From the NCBI GenBank assembly GCA_030620095.1, contig JAUTXW010000058.1, forward strand, positions 1 through 64,000: a stretch of 64,000 nucleotides of DNA, written 5' to 3'. A model generated the notes under the pieces. The model ran no database searches, was not told the DNA's origin, and saw only the letters and a list, made by a program, of their open reading frames with translations. Each line of letters begins with the position of its first letter. Positions within the stretch are counted from its first letter, which is position 1. Shown here piece by piece: positions 23,270 to 33,349 of this stretch. The translations under genes were made by a program, and so were the position numbers. The stretch comes from Kuschelorhynchus macadamiae (taxonomy: Eukaryota > Arthropoda > Insecta > Coleoptera > Curculionidae).

Positions 23270-24536
23270 TCTTTTAAATATACTTAAAGTCTCGGAATTA
23301 GTAACGCACCTAGGTAAGGAATTAAAAATTTTGGTCGCATTATAGCTAAATGATGAGTATTTCTGTCATGTCTCGACCATCCACGTACTATCTTGTTAAG
23401 CGTTGCTAAGTGGAGTTCATATCTCTACTGTAATGTTAACCACCCAGATCTGAGAAACAAAGGGGTCACATGATCATATTTCTTCAAGCCGTAACAAAAC
23501 TTTAAGCACCAGTTTTGGAATTTTGTGTAAGCTAACCCTGTCTTTCCTCGTAAACGCAGACCAGTATAAGATATTGCCATAACTTAAGGACGATAGGATT
23601 AAGGAATCGCATAGTTTTAGCTTCCACAGTAAGAATATCTTTGTGCAAATATAAGGTTTGCAGTTTACTATAAGTTTTTTGTATAATATTTCAAATATAA
23701 GTATCAAATCTAAGCCGAACATCGACATAAATTCCTAAATTGTTACCACAGTTAATTGGTATTAATTCAACACCGTCTACAGCAATTTTAAAATTGGTAC
23801 TCAATATGTATTCACGGTCCTTACCAAATATCAACATTTGAGACTTTGACCCATTTAACGCAAGACCATGGAATTTTGAAACATTAACAATGGTTTCAAG
23901 ATCTTTGTTGATGTGTCGTGCAGCATTTAACCAATCATTACTATTAAAGGAGAAATAGAGCTGCATATCATCTGCATACTGATGTGAATCACAATGTTTT
24001 ATAAACGCAGAAAAATCCGAGGTGTAGACAGAAAATAGCAACGGCACCAGAATACATCCCTGCGGTACCCCCTTATCAAGAGATATAAACTCAGATGTAG
24101 ATGTATTATGCACAACTCTTTGCCATGCAGTTAAGTATCTATCAATTTAAGCGAGTTTACACTCAATCAATATATTTTAATTTTAAGCACAAAAAGTCAT
24201 GAGAAAGAGTGCCAAACGCTTTGCTATAATCAAGAAGTATTAGGGACGTGTTTTTACCCTGGTCATGAGCACAAAGAACATCATCTGTTACCTTTAGTAA
24301 AGCATTAACTGGACTATGTGCCGGACGAAAACCAGATTGAGTACTTGGGAAAAGACTATTGAAAACCGGGAGTATACTGATTGGTCTAAATTGAGACACT
24401 TGCGTGGGTGCATTGACCTTAGGAATGGGAATAATATTAGATTTTTTCCATAAAGATGGAAATTTCCCAGAAGTTAGAGAAGCATTTATGACATGCGTCA
24501 ACTGTGTGGAATAACAGTAGTGTTTCGTCTATATAA
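23270..24536 (-). pseudogene. LINE D reverse transcriptase
   Basis: Minus-strand pieces in order: INASLTSGKFPSLWKKSNI and PIPKV (fingers), FRPISILPVF, TQSGFRPAHSPVNALL, LILLDYSKAFGTLSHDF (motif A; the usual KAFD is KAFG but the first Asp remains), GVPQGCILVPLLFSVYTSD (motif B), HQYADDMQLYFSF (YADD catalytic box), LALNGSKSQMLIFGK, then the thumb and C-terminal part from 23728 to about 23270. Frameshifts separate the 24501-24163, 24113-23691 and 23728-23474 segments. Inactive. Confidence 0.85.
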
Positions 24537-25144
24537 TGATGTGTCCCTAATGAATGGAAAATAATCCCTTCAGTAGGGTAGGGGGGTGGACTGTAGTTTA
24601 TTTTTTAGGTTTACGATGGTTCACCGATTTATATTCTTACCGCAGGCTTTTCAAGATGGTTCTGTGATATTTGTTTTTTACGATATAAAGTAAGGGCGTA
24701 AAAATGCCTTGTAATAAAGGTAAAGTAAAAGATTACATTAAAAAGGACTCGACTTACCTTTAGGAACCTTGGATAGCGGGAATAGTATATTCAGCCGTTT
24801 TCACTGGGCCAGTATGGCCGTAAAGGGTACAAGTCTGAGGGCCCGTGGGTTCGGGCAGTAAATTTTTGACTTCACGGTAGAACGTACACGTTCGATGCTC
24901 GTACGGAAGTGTTTTTCCATCTCATCCGTCGCAGTAGTTCCACTCAGCCGGTTACAAGGGTAAACGGAAAGTAATAAATGGATAAGATAGGTTTGTCGAG
25001 TAAAGTAAATTTAGTTTCAATGTACGAATAAACTATTAAAGGATATTTAATTAATAGATGCATTTATGATTAAAAGTAAAAAAAAATAAATTCTAATTCT
25101 CTAGAATACCAAATAAATTTAAAATAAAAAATTATACGTAGGGA
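24537..25144 (-). repeat. BEL/Pao 3' LTR
   Basis: 608 bp, the downstream LTR in the element's orientation. On the plus strand it starts TGATGTGTCCCTAATG and ends TATACGTAGGGA. Compared with the other LTR it lacks 14 bp near 24970 and has G instead of T in CACTG-GCCAG near 24807. The pol stop codon lies within it. Confidence 0.92.
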
Positions 25145-25872
25145 CGAAACATACCCGCCCCCATGAAAATGCCCAGAGCATTTTCGTAAAACTGGTAAGT
25201 AGGCAGAGGACAAAGTTTTACTAAAGGTCGTTTAAACTGGCCCTTAGCTGTTTGTACTATTGCAACTCTTGAAACCTTATCTGTCCCAATAATAGTTTTT
25301 ACTACTCGTCCTAGCATCCACTCTAGTGGATTTGAATTTTCATCTTTTATGACAACTAGAGTATCGATATTTAAATTAGGAGCAGGATCATTCCACTTTG
25401 ACCTTTGTTGCAGGGTGTGAAGGTACTCCAAATGCCATCTTTTCCAAAAGTCTCTATGCATACGTTGTAGTAACTGCCACCGTGACAGTCTGTTTAAAGG
25501 TGAATTTGAAGTATCTGGATCAGGCAAGGTTGATAAAGGTTTCAAAGTAAGAAAATGACCTGGCGTAAGCGCAACTAAATCAGTAGGATCAGTACTTACA
25601 GGCGAAAGAGGTCGCGAATTAAGAACCGATTCTATTTGTATGATAACAGTATTTAACTCTTCATATGTAAGTATTTGGTTTCCGACAACTCGCTGTAAAT
25701 GTGTTTTAAATGATTTAATATTAGATTCCCAAATACCACCCATATGGGGAGCCGAAGGCGGATTAAAATGCCATTGTACAGCCACTTTCTCCGCGCACTC
25801 TTCAAAATATGACGTAAATATCTTTCGGCACCGACAAAGTTTGTCCCGCAATCGGAGTATATATTTTGACAT
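25132..25872 (-). pseudogene. BEL/Pao pol, integrase end in a shifted frame
   Basis: Continuation of pol after a frameshift at about 25800-25815. It contains the last integrase catalytic residue, Glu in GGIWESNIKSF (about residue 49 of this frame), then ELNTVIIQIESVLNSRPL and the C-terminal region typical of BEL/Pao integrases (DUF5641): SRWQLLQRMHRDFWKRW, LVVIKDE, GRVVKTI. The stop falls inside the 3' LTR at about 25132. The ATG at its start has no significance, because the frame only becomes meaningful at about residue 23 (FEECAEKVAVQWHF). Confidence 0.85.
25151..25165 (-). other. Polypurine tract
   Basis: On the minus strand GGGGGCGGGTATG lies just before the 3' LTR, the position where plus-strand DNA synthesis is primed. 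Called from position and purine content; the exact limits are uncertain. Confidence 0.6.
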
Positions 25873-28800
25873 AAACCACGCCTAGCAATAAAGCGTCGCA
25901 GCGCTGCCAGAAAGGCTTCTGAAGACATATTCGATACTAACTCTAAGTGTACGGCTTTAACTGCACAACATACAAACAAGCAAACATATGACTTAGTAGT
26001 TTTTGCACCGCGATATCGATTCATGTAAATAGTAAAAGGACCGCAAAAATCAACACCTACATTCTCAAAGGCCTTTACCTGGGAAATACGATATTTCGGC
26101 AAATTTCCCATAGGTGGCTGATAAGGTTTAGGATTAAATTTCCAACATATTTGGCATTTATATAAGACTTTTCTAATTACCTTTTTTGCAGAGAGAATCC
26201 AAAAATTTTGAAGAAGTAAAAATTGGGTGGTTTGTATACCACAATGTAGAAAAATTTTATGTATTTCAAAAATTAACAACGTAGTTAATTTGGAAGCACT
26301 AGGCAGAAGTAAAGGGAATTTTTTGTCATATGGCAACTCACAGTGACATAATCGACCACCCACTCGAATATAGCCGTTAGTATCTAGAAAAGGATTCAAT
26401 TTTTGTAAAGGTTTTGATAAAAGCTTGTTATTTTTAAGCAAAATTATCTCATTTTTGAAATGTAATAATTGAAAGTATTTCAATAAAAACATTAAGGCAT
26501 TATTAAGTTCAGAAAGAGTTAAATATGGTAAATAAGTCACTTTGGAATTTTTAAATTTTGTTATGCTACGCAAAAAATAGGCAACTATTCTCTTTATTTT
26601 AGACAGGGAAGAGTATTTTTCAAAAAAATATTCTGCAAAATTAAAAGCGAGTGAGGTTTTCATAACTATATTTCTTTTTTCTTCAAGTCCCTCAGACAAA
26701 TTTTCTTGAATTTTGACATCAATACTCCAAGAATCCTCAGGGGTTAAAAGAAATTGGGGGCCCTGCCACCAAAGAGAAAAGTCTATGAGTTCCGAAGGAA
26801 ACATACCACGCGACCCACAATCAGCAGGATTGTCCTTAGAAGGTATATGATACCAAAACTGGGGCGCTATTTTCTCTTGTATATACGATACACGGTTACT
26901 CACAAAGGTTTTCCAAAGGTGAGGAGAATTCCTAATCCAGTTTAAAGCAACAGTACTATCGCTAAATGCATAAATGTTATGAAATTGGATTTCAGTAAAG
27001 GTATGCAAAACAAAATGCATTAATTTTGCCAGTAGGACCGCCGCACAAAGTTCTAGACGGGGAATGCTGATTCTTTTAAGGGGAGAAACTTTAGATTTTG
27101 CGCAGACAAAAAAAGTTTCAAAATTATTTTTCTCAGAAACTGTTCTCAAAAATATTACAGAACAATAAGCCTTTTCTGATGCGTCGCAAAAGCCACAAAG
27201 CTGAACTTTGGTAGCTTTATAAGTAGTTATTTGTCTAGGTATTTTATAACTGCATAAAAGATCAAATTCGATTTTAAATTTTTTCCAAACAGAGATAATT
27301 TCCTCAGGAGGACTCTCATCCCAGCCTAATCCTAAAGCCCACAAGTTTTGAATAAGTAATTTAGCAAGTAAAACTATAGGTGTTAAAAAACCTAAAGGAT
27401 CAAAGATTCTGGCTAAATCGGATAAAATAGAACGTTTCGTACAAGTATTATGTAAGCTTTGGAAGAAGTAAAAAAAGTTATCAGAATTTGGGCACCACTT
27501 TAAACCTAATATTTTTAGAGTGGTATGATCATCTTTATCAAACGACATGGCAATATTTTGAACATGTGTATCAGGTAGATCACTGAGTAAATCGACACAG
27601 TTACTAGCCCATTTTCGAGTTTCAAAGCTGCCTCGCTTCAGTAACTCGATTATTTGTTTTTTCATTTCTAAGATTTCATTAAAATTGTCATGGCTACATA
27701 CAATGTCGTCCACAAATACCGACTCATTAAGAATTTTGGAAGCTAAAGGTAGATCCGAATGATCATGTGACAATTTCAAAAGAGTCCTTATTGCAAGATA
27801 CGGAGAACACGATACTCCGAAGGTAACGATATTTAATTCATAATCTTTTATGGGGTCTTCTTTAGAAAAACGCCACAAAATTCGCTGATACTTTCTATGT
27901 TCAGGGTTAAGTAATATCATTCTATACATTTGACGTATATCACATGTAAAGACATACTTATGTAATCTAAAATTAAGTAATATTTTGACAATATCTCCTT
28001 GCAATTTGGGACCAGTGTGAAGAGCATTATTTAAAGATATCTTGTTTGGTGCATGACTAGAAGCGTCAAATACCACCCGCAAGGGTGTACTTGATGATTC
28101 CTTTTTTATCACTGCATGGTGAGAAATATAGAAATAATTATGAATTTCAGACAACAAAGGAGTGGAAACTGGTTCCATGTGTTTATTATCCAAATAATCC
28201 ATTAGTACATTTGAATATGAATTATAAAAGTTGTTATCTTGTAAAAGACGGTTTTCTAAGGCGAGAAATCTGCGCAGTGCAATGGATCGGGTATCACCAA
28301 AATCCAGTGATGAATTCTTAAAGGGCAAAGAGACCACATATCTTGAGTCAGATTTAAAAGTAGTTTGTAAATAATATTTTTCGCAATATTCATCCTCGAG
28401 GGATATAGCTTTTATTTCTGGAACTTCTTCAACCTTCCAAAACTGTTGAATACTTTGGTCCAAATTGCAGAAGGAGGTCATGAAAAATGTGTTTACTTTC
28501 TGGTTTTTGCAAGAGTAAGTACTAGGAACCCTAAGATTTCCCATAACAGCCCAACCAAACACGGTATTAATGAAAACTGGACTTTGGGAATCCTTACATA
28601 ATCGGCCATCTGACAAAATGTAAGGGAAAACATTATTTCCTAGAAGCAAATCAATATTATCGCTTTTGTTAAAAGCGGGGTCAGCAAGCTGCAAGTTAGC
28701 CACATAATTTATATTTTCAGTAGAAAAAGAAAAGGTAGGCAAGTGATCGCAAATTTTATCAAGTATAATAGTATCTAAATTAAAAGTGAAATCAGAATTA

Positions 28801-30365
28801 ATCATGGAGCTTATCGAAACTTGAACTGCAAATTTTGCAGTAGTACACATCTCTCCCAAACCTTGTAAGGACATGCCCAAACTAAATTTTTCCAGACCCA
28901 GTCTATTTGAGCATTTTCGGGTAATAAAGGAAGACTGTGCACCACTATCAAGGACAGCTCTAACTGTATGCCAGTTATTAAAGTTGTCCTTTATTTTTAG
29001 TAGAACGGTACATAAGAGAACTTCGTGGCTACCCGTGGCAATACCAATAGTAGAAGTTTTTGAAAGCAAAGTAAGAGGTTCAGAATTACTCTGATTACTA
29101 GGAGAATTATTATTATTATTATTTGAATCAAAATGTAACAAGGTATGGTGCTCTTTATGACAAGTTTTACACCTTTTAGTAGAGTTACATTTGGATGTTG
29201 TATGATAAGTAGCTAAGCAATTGACACAAGCCTTTTGTTTTTTGATTAAATCAAAACGTTCAAAAGGTGACTTATCTAAAAATGCAGTACATTTATATAT
29301 TATATGTTTACCTTTCCATAGAAAACAGGAATTTACATCCTGTTGTGTAGTATTAGAAAAAAGATTTTTATTTTTTAATCTTAGTTGCCCCTCATATTCT
29401 TCGCGAAATGAGCGTGTGGGTGTTTTAGGTGATTGGGGAGCTTTTGACTTATTAAAGTCTTTTTTAGGGACAGACTCTAACGCCAAACATTGTTTGGTTG
29501 CAAAATTTATGATGTCATCAAATTTGGGAATATTATGTGAAGCATAACATTGTTCAAAATATTTTCGGGTATTAGAATCTAACCTATCTAAAAACATGTA
29601 TCCCAAAATAAAATCCCAAGTATCTACATCAAAACCCATAGATCGTAAAGAGCTTATATTTTTCGTAAAAATATCTAATAAATCGCGAAGGGCATTCGCA
29701 TTTTCATACTTTAAGTGCGGACTATCTTCTATTAGCTTCCAATAAGTAGACGCTTGTAAACGTTTATTTGTATAGCGATTAACCAACATAGTATAAGCAT
29801 TCAAGTAATTCTCGTTTAAAATAGGAATGTCGGAAATTAAATCTAAAGCCGGCCCTGTCAATGAGGATACTAAATAATTAAATTTTTCAATATTCGCAAG
29901 AGTTTTGTTTTTATGTATTAAGGCATCAAAAATCTGAACAAAGGTAGGAAAATTTTTAAATTCGCCTGAAAAAATTGGTAAATTAATTTTCGGTAGAGGG
30001 ATATTATGTGTATTAGAATTTTGATTTTGAACTATAGACTGCTCAAGAAGAGTGACTTCAAGGGGTTCTTCAAAAAGCGTATAATAAATTATTTCGATTT
30101 CTTGACTCTTTTTTGCAAAATTCTCACCTATTTTATTTTCATCATTAAGCAAATCTTGGTCAGTTGCAACCAAAGTTAAAACGGAATTATGATGCTTTTG
30201 AAAATCACTTATTAATTTTTTCATATGACGATAGCTAACTTTAAACGTCGTATGCATAGCAGGATTATTTTTTGCAGAGACGGCAGCATTATGTATAAGA
30301 TTAAATTCAGTAATTACACCTTGTCTTAGTGCTTTTGCCCGCAATACTTTAGAGTTGTCAGCCAT
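25653..30365 (-). CDS. BEL/Pao gag-pol polyprotein
   Basis: 1570-codon frame starting MADNSKVLRA. Gag: DUF1759-like region about residues 120-290 (LPIFSGEFKNFPTF), then two zinc knuckles, C380-x2-C-x4-H-x4-C and C399-x2-C-x3-H-x4-H, the second with the His variant usual for this superfamily. Aspartic protease: VLDSGAQSSF, Asp473. Reverse transcriptase: VFTCDIRQMY (Asp809) and FVDDI (Asp886-887). RNase H: CGFCDASEKAY (Asp1061), RLELCAA (Glu1105), AFSDSTVAL (Asp1136). Integrase: H1369/H1374 and C1404/C1407 zinc site, VGVDFCGPF (Asp1439), IYSDCGTNF (Asp1505). After about residue 1522 the frame is wrong and the remaining residues are not integrase. All catalytic residues before the frameshift are present. 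The mRNA would start in the 5' LTR. Confidence 0.92.
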   Translation of the reverse strand: MADNSKVLRAKALRQGVITEFNLIHNAAVSAKNNPAMHTTFKVSYRHMKKLISDFQKHHNSVLTLVATDQDLLNDENKIGENFAKKSQEIEIIYYTLFEEPLEVTLLEQSIVQNQNSNTHNIPLPKINLPIFSGEFKNFPTFVQIFDALIHKNKTLANIEKFNYLVSSLTGPALDLISDIPILNENYLNAYTMLVNRYTNKRLQASTYWKLIEDSPHLKYENANALRDLLDIFTKNISSLRSMGFDVDTWDFILGYMFLDRLDSNTRKYFEQCYASHNIPKFDDIINFATKQCLALESVPKKDFNKSKAPQSPKTPTRSFREEYEGQLRLKNKNLFSNTTQQDVNSCFLWKGKHIIYKCTAFLDKSPFERFDLIKKQKACVNCLATYHTTSKCNSTKRCKTCHKEHHTLLHFDSNNNNNNSPSNQSNSEPLTLLSKTSTIGIATGSHEVLLCTVLLKIKDNFNNWHTVRAVLDSGAQSSFITRKCSNRLGLEKFSLGMSLQGLGEMCTTAKFAVQVSISSMINSDFTFNLDTIILDKICDHLPTFSFSTENINYVANLQLADPAFNKSDNIDLLLGNNVFPYILSDGRLCKDSQSPVFINTVFGWAVMGNLRVPSTYSCKNQKVNTFFMTSFCNLDQSIQQFWKVEEVPEIKAISLEDEYCEKYYLQTTFKSDSRYVVSLPFKNSSLDFGDTRSIALRRFLALENRLLQDNNFYNSYSNVLMDYLDNKHMEPVSTPLLSEIHNYFYISHHAVIKKESSSTPLRVVFDASSHAPNKISLNNALHTGPKLQGDIVKILLNFRLHKYVFTCDIRQMYRMILLNPEHRKYQRILWRFSKEDPIKDYELNIVTFGVSCSPYLAIRTLLKLSHDHSDLPLASKILNESVFVDDIVCSHDNFNEILEMKKQIIELLKRGSFETRKWASNCVDLLSDLPDTHVQNIAMSFDKDDHTTLKILGLKWCPNSDNFFYFFQSLHNTCTKRSILSDLARIFDPLGFLTPIVLLAKLLIQNLWALGLGWDESPPEEIISVWKKFKIEFDLLCSYKIPRQITTYKATKVQLCGFCDASEKAYCSVIFLRTVSEKNNFETFFVCAKSKVSPLKRISIPRLELCAAVLLAKLMHFVLHTFTEIQFHNIYAFSDSTVALNWIRNSPHLWKTFVSNRVSYIQEKIAPQFWYHIPSKDNPADCGSRGMFPSELIDFSLWWQGPQFLLTPEDSWSIDVKIQENLSEGLEEKRNIVMKTSLAFNFAEYFFEKYSSLSKIKRIVAYFLRSITKFKNSKVTYLPYLTLSELNNALMFLLKYFQLLHFKNEIILLKNNKLLSKPLQKLNPFLDTNGYIRVGGRLCHCELPYDKKFPLLLPSASKLTTLLIFEIHKIFLHCGIQTTQFLLLQNFWILSAKKVIRKVLYKCQICWKFNPKPYQPPMGNLPKYRISQVKAFENVGVDFCGPFTIYMNRYRGAKTTKSYVCLFVCCAVKAVHLELVSNMSSEAFLAALRRFIARRGLCQNIYSDCGTNFVGAERYLRHILKSARRKWLYNGILIRLRLPIWVVFGNLILNHLKHIYSELSETKYLHMKS

Positions 30366-31129
30366 ATTTATATTATATAATTAAATATCAATAGTTAAAT
30401 GTAAACGCCTTAATTCAAAAGAATAAAAAATATGAGTAATAATTAACTAGCATTAAATTATTTTCCGCCGAAAAGTAATTATCAATTGCCCTCGTAAACG
30501 AAATGCAGAACCTAAAATTCACAGTTTTATCTTTAAATATTATTTTTATTTTCAAGTCACAAATAAATTTATCGAGAACTTGTTTGTGACACTTAACAAT
30601 GAGATTTTGCAAATCCCGTTTGCTTCAGTATCGATCGATAGATTGACAAAAAACCATTGGAATGCGTTAATCCCTGGTCGACGTAGGCGAAACTTTCTCA
30701 ACAACCATAAATCATAAATCAACAGTATTTTTTAATAGTATATCAAATTTATGAAAATGTAAAAAAACGAAATTACTTATGCAATATAATTAATAATAAC
30801 GTATGCAATAGTACCACAAGCAAGAGCCAATTTTTGGTTTAAATTCGAACCAGAATATTGTGTAATAAAGTAAAATTCAAATTTTGGAAAATAAAAGGGT
30901 ATCAATTATTTAGTAAATTTTCGAAAATAAAAAGGTATCAATTATTTAGTAAATTTTCCAAAATAAAAAGGTATCAATTATTTAGTAAATTTTCGAAAAT
31001 AAAAATGTATCAATTATTTAGTAAATTAATTAGTAAATGTAAATATTATGTAATAGTAAAATGCATCTAATTTAAGAGAAAAATCGAAAAAAACAAATCA
31101 TAAACCGCCGTGAAAAGCAAAATAAATTC
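30366..31129 (-). other. BEL/Pao 5' leader
   Basis: About 760 bp between the primer-binding site and the gag start, without a credible gene. It is A+T-rich and contains a four-copy 36-bp tandem repeat at 30880-31027. RNA packaging signals would be expected in this region, but none can be recognised by eye. Confidence 0.7.
30880..31027. repeat. 36-bp tandem repeat in BEL/Pao leader
   Basis: Four successive copies of a unit containing GGTATCAATTATTTAGTAAA, period 36 bp, differing by only a few bases (AAGGG, AAAGG, AAAGG, AAATG before TATC). Because 36 is a multiple of three, a plus-strand reading frame repeats as well, but it is antisense to the element and not considered a gene. Confidence 0.88.
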
Positions 31130-31143
31130 GGCTCGAAGGACCA
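31130..31143 (-). other. Primer-binding site, tRNA-Tyr-like
   Basis: On the minus strand TGGTCCTTCGAGCC lies 5 bp inside the 5' LTR. Its complement, GGCTCGAAGGACCA, is the 3' end expected of eukaryotic tRNA-Tyr including CCA. The match continues beyond this with one missing base. The tRNA identity is from general knowledge of tRNA-Tyr sequence, not a search. Confidence 0.75.
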
Positions 31144-31148
31144 AAAAC

Positions 31149-31770
31149 TGATGTGTCCCTAATGAATGGAAAATAATCCCTTCAGTAGGGTAGGGGGGTG
31201 GACTGTAGTTTATTTTTTAGGTTTACGATGGTTCACCGATTTATATTCTTACCGCAGGCTTTTCAAGATGGTTCTGTGATATTTGTTTTTTACGATATAA
31301 AGTAAGGGCGTAAAAATGCCTTGTAATAAAGGTAAAGTAAAAGATTACATTAAAAAGGACTCGACTTACCTTTAGGAACCTTGGATAGCGGGAATAGTAT
31401 ATTCAGCCGTTTTCACTGTGCCAGTATGGCCGTAAAGGGTACAAGTCTGAGGGCCCGTGGGTTCGGGCAGTAAATTTTTGACTTCACGGTAGAACGTACA
31501 CGTTCGATGCTCGTACGGAAGTGTTTTTCCATCTCATCCGTCGCAGTAGTTCCACTCAGCCGGTTACAAGGGTAAACGGGAAAGTAGGAACGGAAAGTAA
31601 TAAATGGATAAGATAGGTTTGTCGAGTAAAGTAAATTTAGTTTCAATGTACGAATAAACTATTAAAGGATATTTAATTAATAGATGCATTTATGATTAAA
31701 AGTAAAAAAAAATAAATTCTAATTCTCTAGAATACCAAATAAATTTAAAATAAAAAATTATACGTAGGGA
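31149..31770 (-). repeat. BEL/Pao 5' LTR
   Basis: 622 bp, upstream in the element's orientation, carrying promoter and transcription start by analogy with other LTR elements. Identical to 24537-25144 except for one base and an extra 14 bp (GAAAGTAGGAACGG) near 31580. Confidence 0.92.
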
Positions 31771-33080
31771 TTATAAAAGAGAGCATTTTTAAATTTAACC
31801 CATCCACGCCACTAGCGTGGTATTTAATTCCGCATATAACTTCATAAACCATAGCTTCAGTTACCCGATCAAAATTACATTCGCTTACAACGTTACTATA
31901 CATTTTATTAATATATTGATCACAAATTCATATATCATTTTGATTTTTAATATTTGGAACACTATCCCTAAAATATTGATTAAAATTTGACGCACTTGCG
32001 ATGTTATTTGAAGTATGATTTAGTTTCTTATTGAGATTTAAATAGTTTACGGTACGCCAGAAAAACTTCGGGTCAATATTATGTTTATGTTGTAAATATT
32101 AGGAAGATTCTTGTACTCATTCCAGGAGGCTATTGATTTACATTTTTTATACTTAGTAAGCGAGTTGTCTCTTAACCTCATCATAAAATTTAAGTTATCG
32201 GTTAGCCACGATGCAGGAAATTTAGTAAACCTCGAAGTTTTTAAACAATACGGTATATCAAAAATGTTACCGATGTTAGTATTGAAAATATCAACCATTT
32301 CATCTAAGTCAAAAACGTCATAAAACGTATCCCAGTTGATGTTGGCCAGGTCCCGTGCAAAAGGGACATAATTAAAACTAGAAAAGTCACGATAGGTTTT
32401 ATAAGTTATCGGCGGACGTACTTTCTTCCCTATTAATTCACAGGAAGTCAAACAATGGTCAGAGATACCCTCCATATTCAGCACACTGACATTTACTAGG
32501 ATTTGTTTATTAGTGGCCACAATAAGATCAATTAAAGTTTCAGAATTATTTGTAATACGCGTCGGAGCAGAAATTGTTTGTTCGAGCCCATAATTGCTAA
32601 AAAACCGGCAATAAGTTTAAGAGGTGCTGTCAGAATCTAGAAAATTAACGTTGAAATCCTCCCCAAAAATTACATGATCAAATTGAGATAAAAAAAGCGA
32701 TATTATATCCTCGAGCTCATTAATACATCAATTTAAGTTAACTTGAGGTGGCCTATAGATAGTACCCAGACAAAAATTCTTACCGTTAAGTTTTACGTTA
32801 ACCCATAAATGGTCAATTGGGGCGTGACGGTGGAGTATCTACAACCTTATAATACAAATGACTTTTCAGTTAAAAAGCAACTCCACAACCCCGACCATCC
32901 CTGTCCTTCCTTACCAGATTGTAGCTATCCACATGAACAGCCGAATCAGAAACTTGGCAACTGAGCCACGTTTAAGATAATCCTATTATGTCACATTAAT
33001 CCGAGTCTAAAAATTCCGAAAACAAGTTAAAAGTTGAACAACGAGATCTAATATTAAAGTAAGAGAGACTAAGGCATTTT
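31771..33080 (-). pseudogene. LINE D endonuclease domain and linker
   Basis: Apurinic-type endonuclease that nicks target DNA. Minus-strand order, with several frameshifts and stops: LSYFNIRSRC, FSEFLDSD and DIIGLS, RDGRGCGVAF, CLGTIYRPPQVN, HVIFGEDFNVNFLDS (the G-D-F-N box with Gly to Glu), APTRITNNSETLIDLIVA, then the better preserved frame 32520-32047 with GISDHCLTSCEL (the S-D-H catalytic box) and FPASWLTDNLNFMMRLRD from the linker, and DGLNLKML before BEL/Pao interrupts. Inactive. Confidence 0.82.
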
Positions 33081-33349
33081 TCCGTGTGAGGCATGTACGA
33101 CCACTATCATAGAAATTCCCTAATCATAAAAACCACGTGTGTATACATAAATAAATGAAGTGAAAGAATAACTTATCAGTTACTAGTTATAAATTATAGT
33201 TGTTACCAATAACAGAATTTTGTCCAACCTAAGTATAAAATATTTTTATAGTCTAATAACTAATACCCAACCACATAATACAACAAAATGCAAAAAAAAG
33301 GTAAATAATTTCTTAACTCTACCTGAAACATCGACATATTATATTTACT

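Larger units (their letters stand above)
24537..31770 (-). mobile_element. Full-length BEL/Pao LTR retrotransposon
   Basis: A 7.2-kb element on the minus strand with two near-identical LTRs, a primer-binding site, leader, long gag-pol frame and purine-rich tract. It sits inside LINE D. TATAA is present next to both outer edges (with a one-base uncertainty in the LTR limit), consistent with a 5-bp target duplication. The LTRs differ by one substitution and one 14-bp indel, so it inserted recently. No envelope-like gene is present. One frameshift in the integrase region is the only coding defect I could see. Confidence 0.92.
23150..33080 (-). mobile_element. LINE D, split by the BEL/Pao element
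   Basis: A non-LTR retrotransposon on the minus strand. Its endonuclease and linker lie at 33080-31771 and its reverse transcriptase at 24536-about 23150, with BEL/Pao (24537-31770) between. Reading across the gap after removing BEL/Pao gives the normal order: DGLNLKML on the right side, then TQLTHVINASLTSGKFP on the left. The 3' end, near 23150, is TAA/ATT-rich. Jockey or CR1-like group by motifs. It lies inside the degenerate repeat array. Confidence 0.82.

Noticed and set aside
25795..25820. Programmed frameshift in BEL/Pao pol
   Set aside because: The shift lies within the integrase catalytic domain, between two catalytic residues, where programmed shifts are not known. A simple indel is more likely.
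25640..29547. Plus-strand open frames of 60-110 codons within BEL/Pao
   Set aside because: They lie opposite the gag-pol frame, have no motifs, and are shadows of it.
30858..31070. 70-codon plus-strand frame with repeated FSKIKRYQL
   Set aside because: It is produced by the 36-bp tandem repeat in the BEL/Pao leader and is antisense to the element.
31151..31770. Interpreting the repeated ~610-bp sequence as a segmental duplication
   Set aside because: The two copies flank a complete BEL/Pao coding region, primer site and purine tract in the right order, so they are LTRs.
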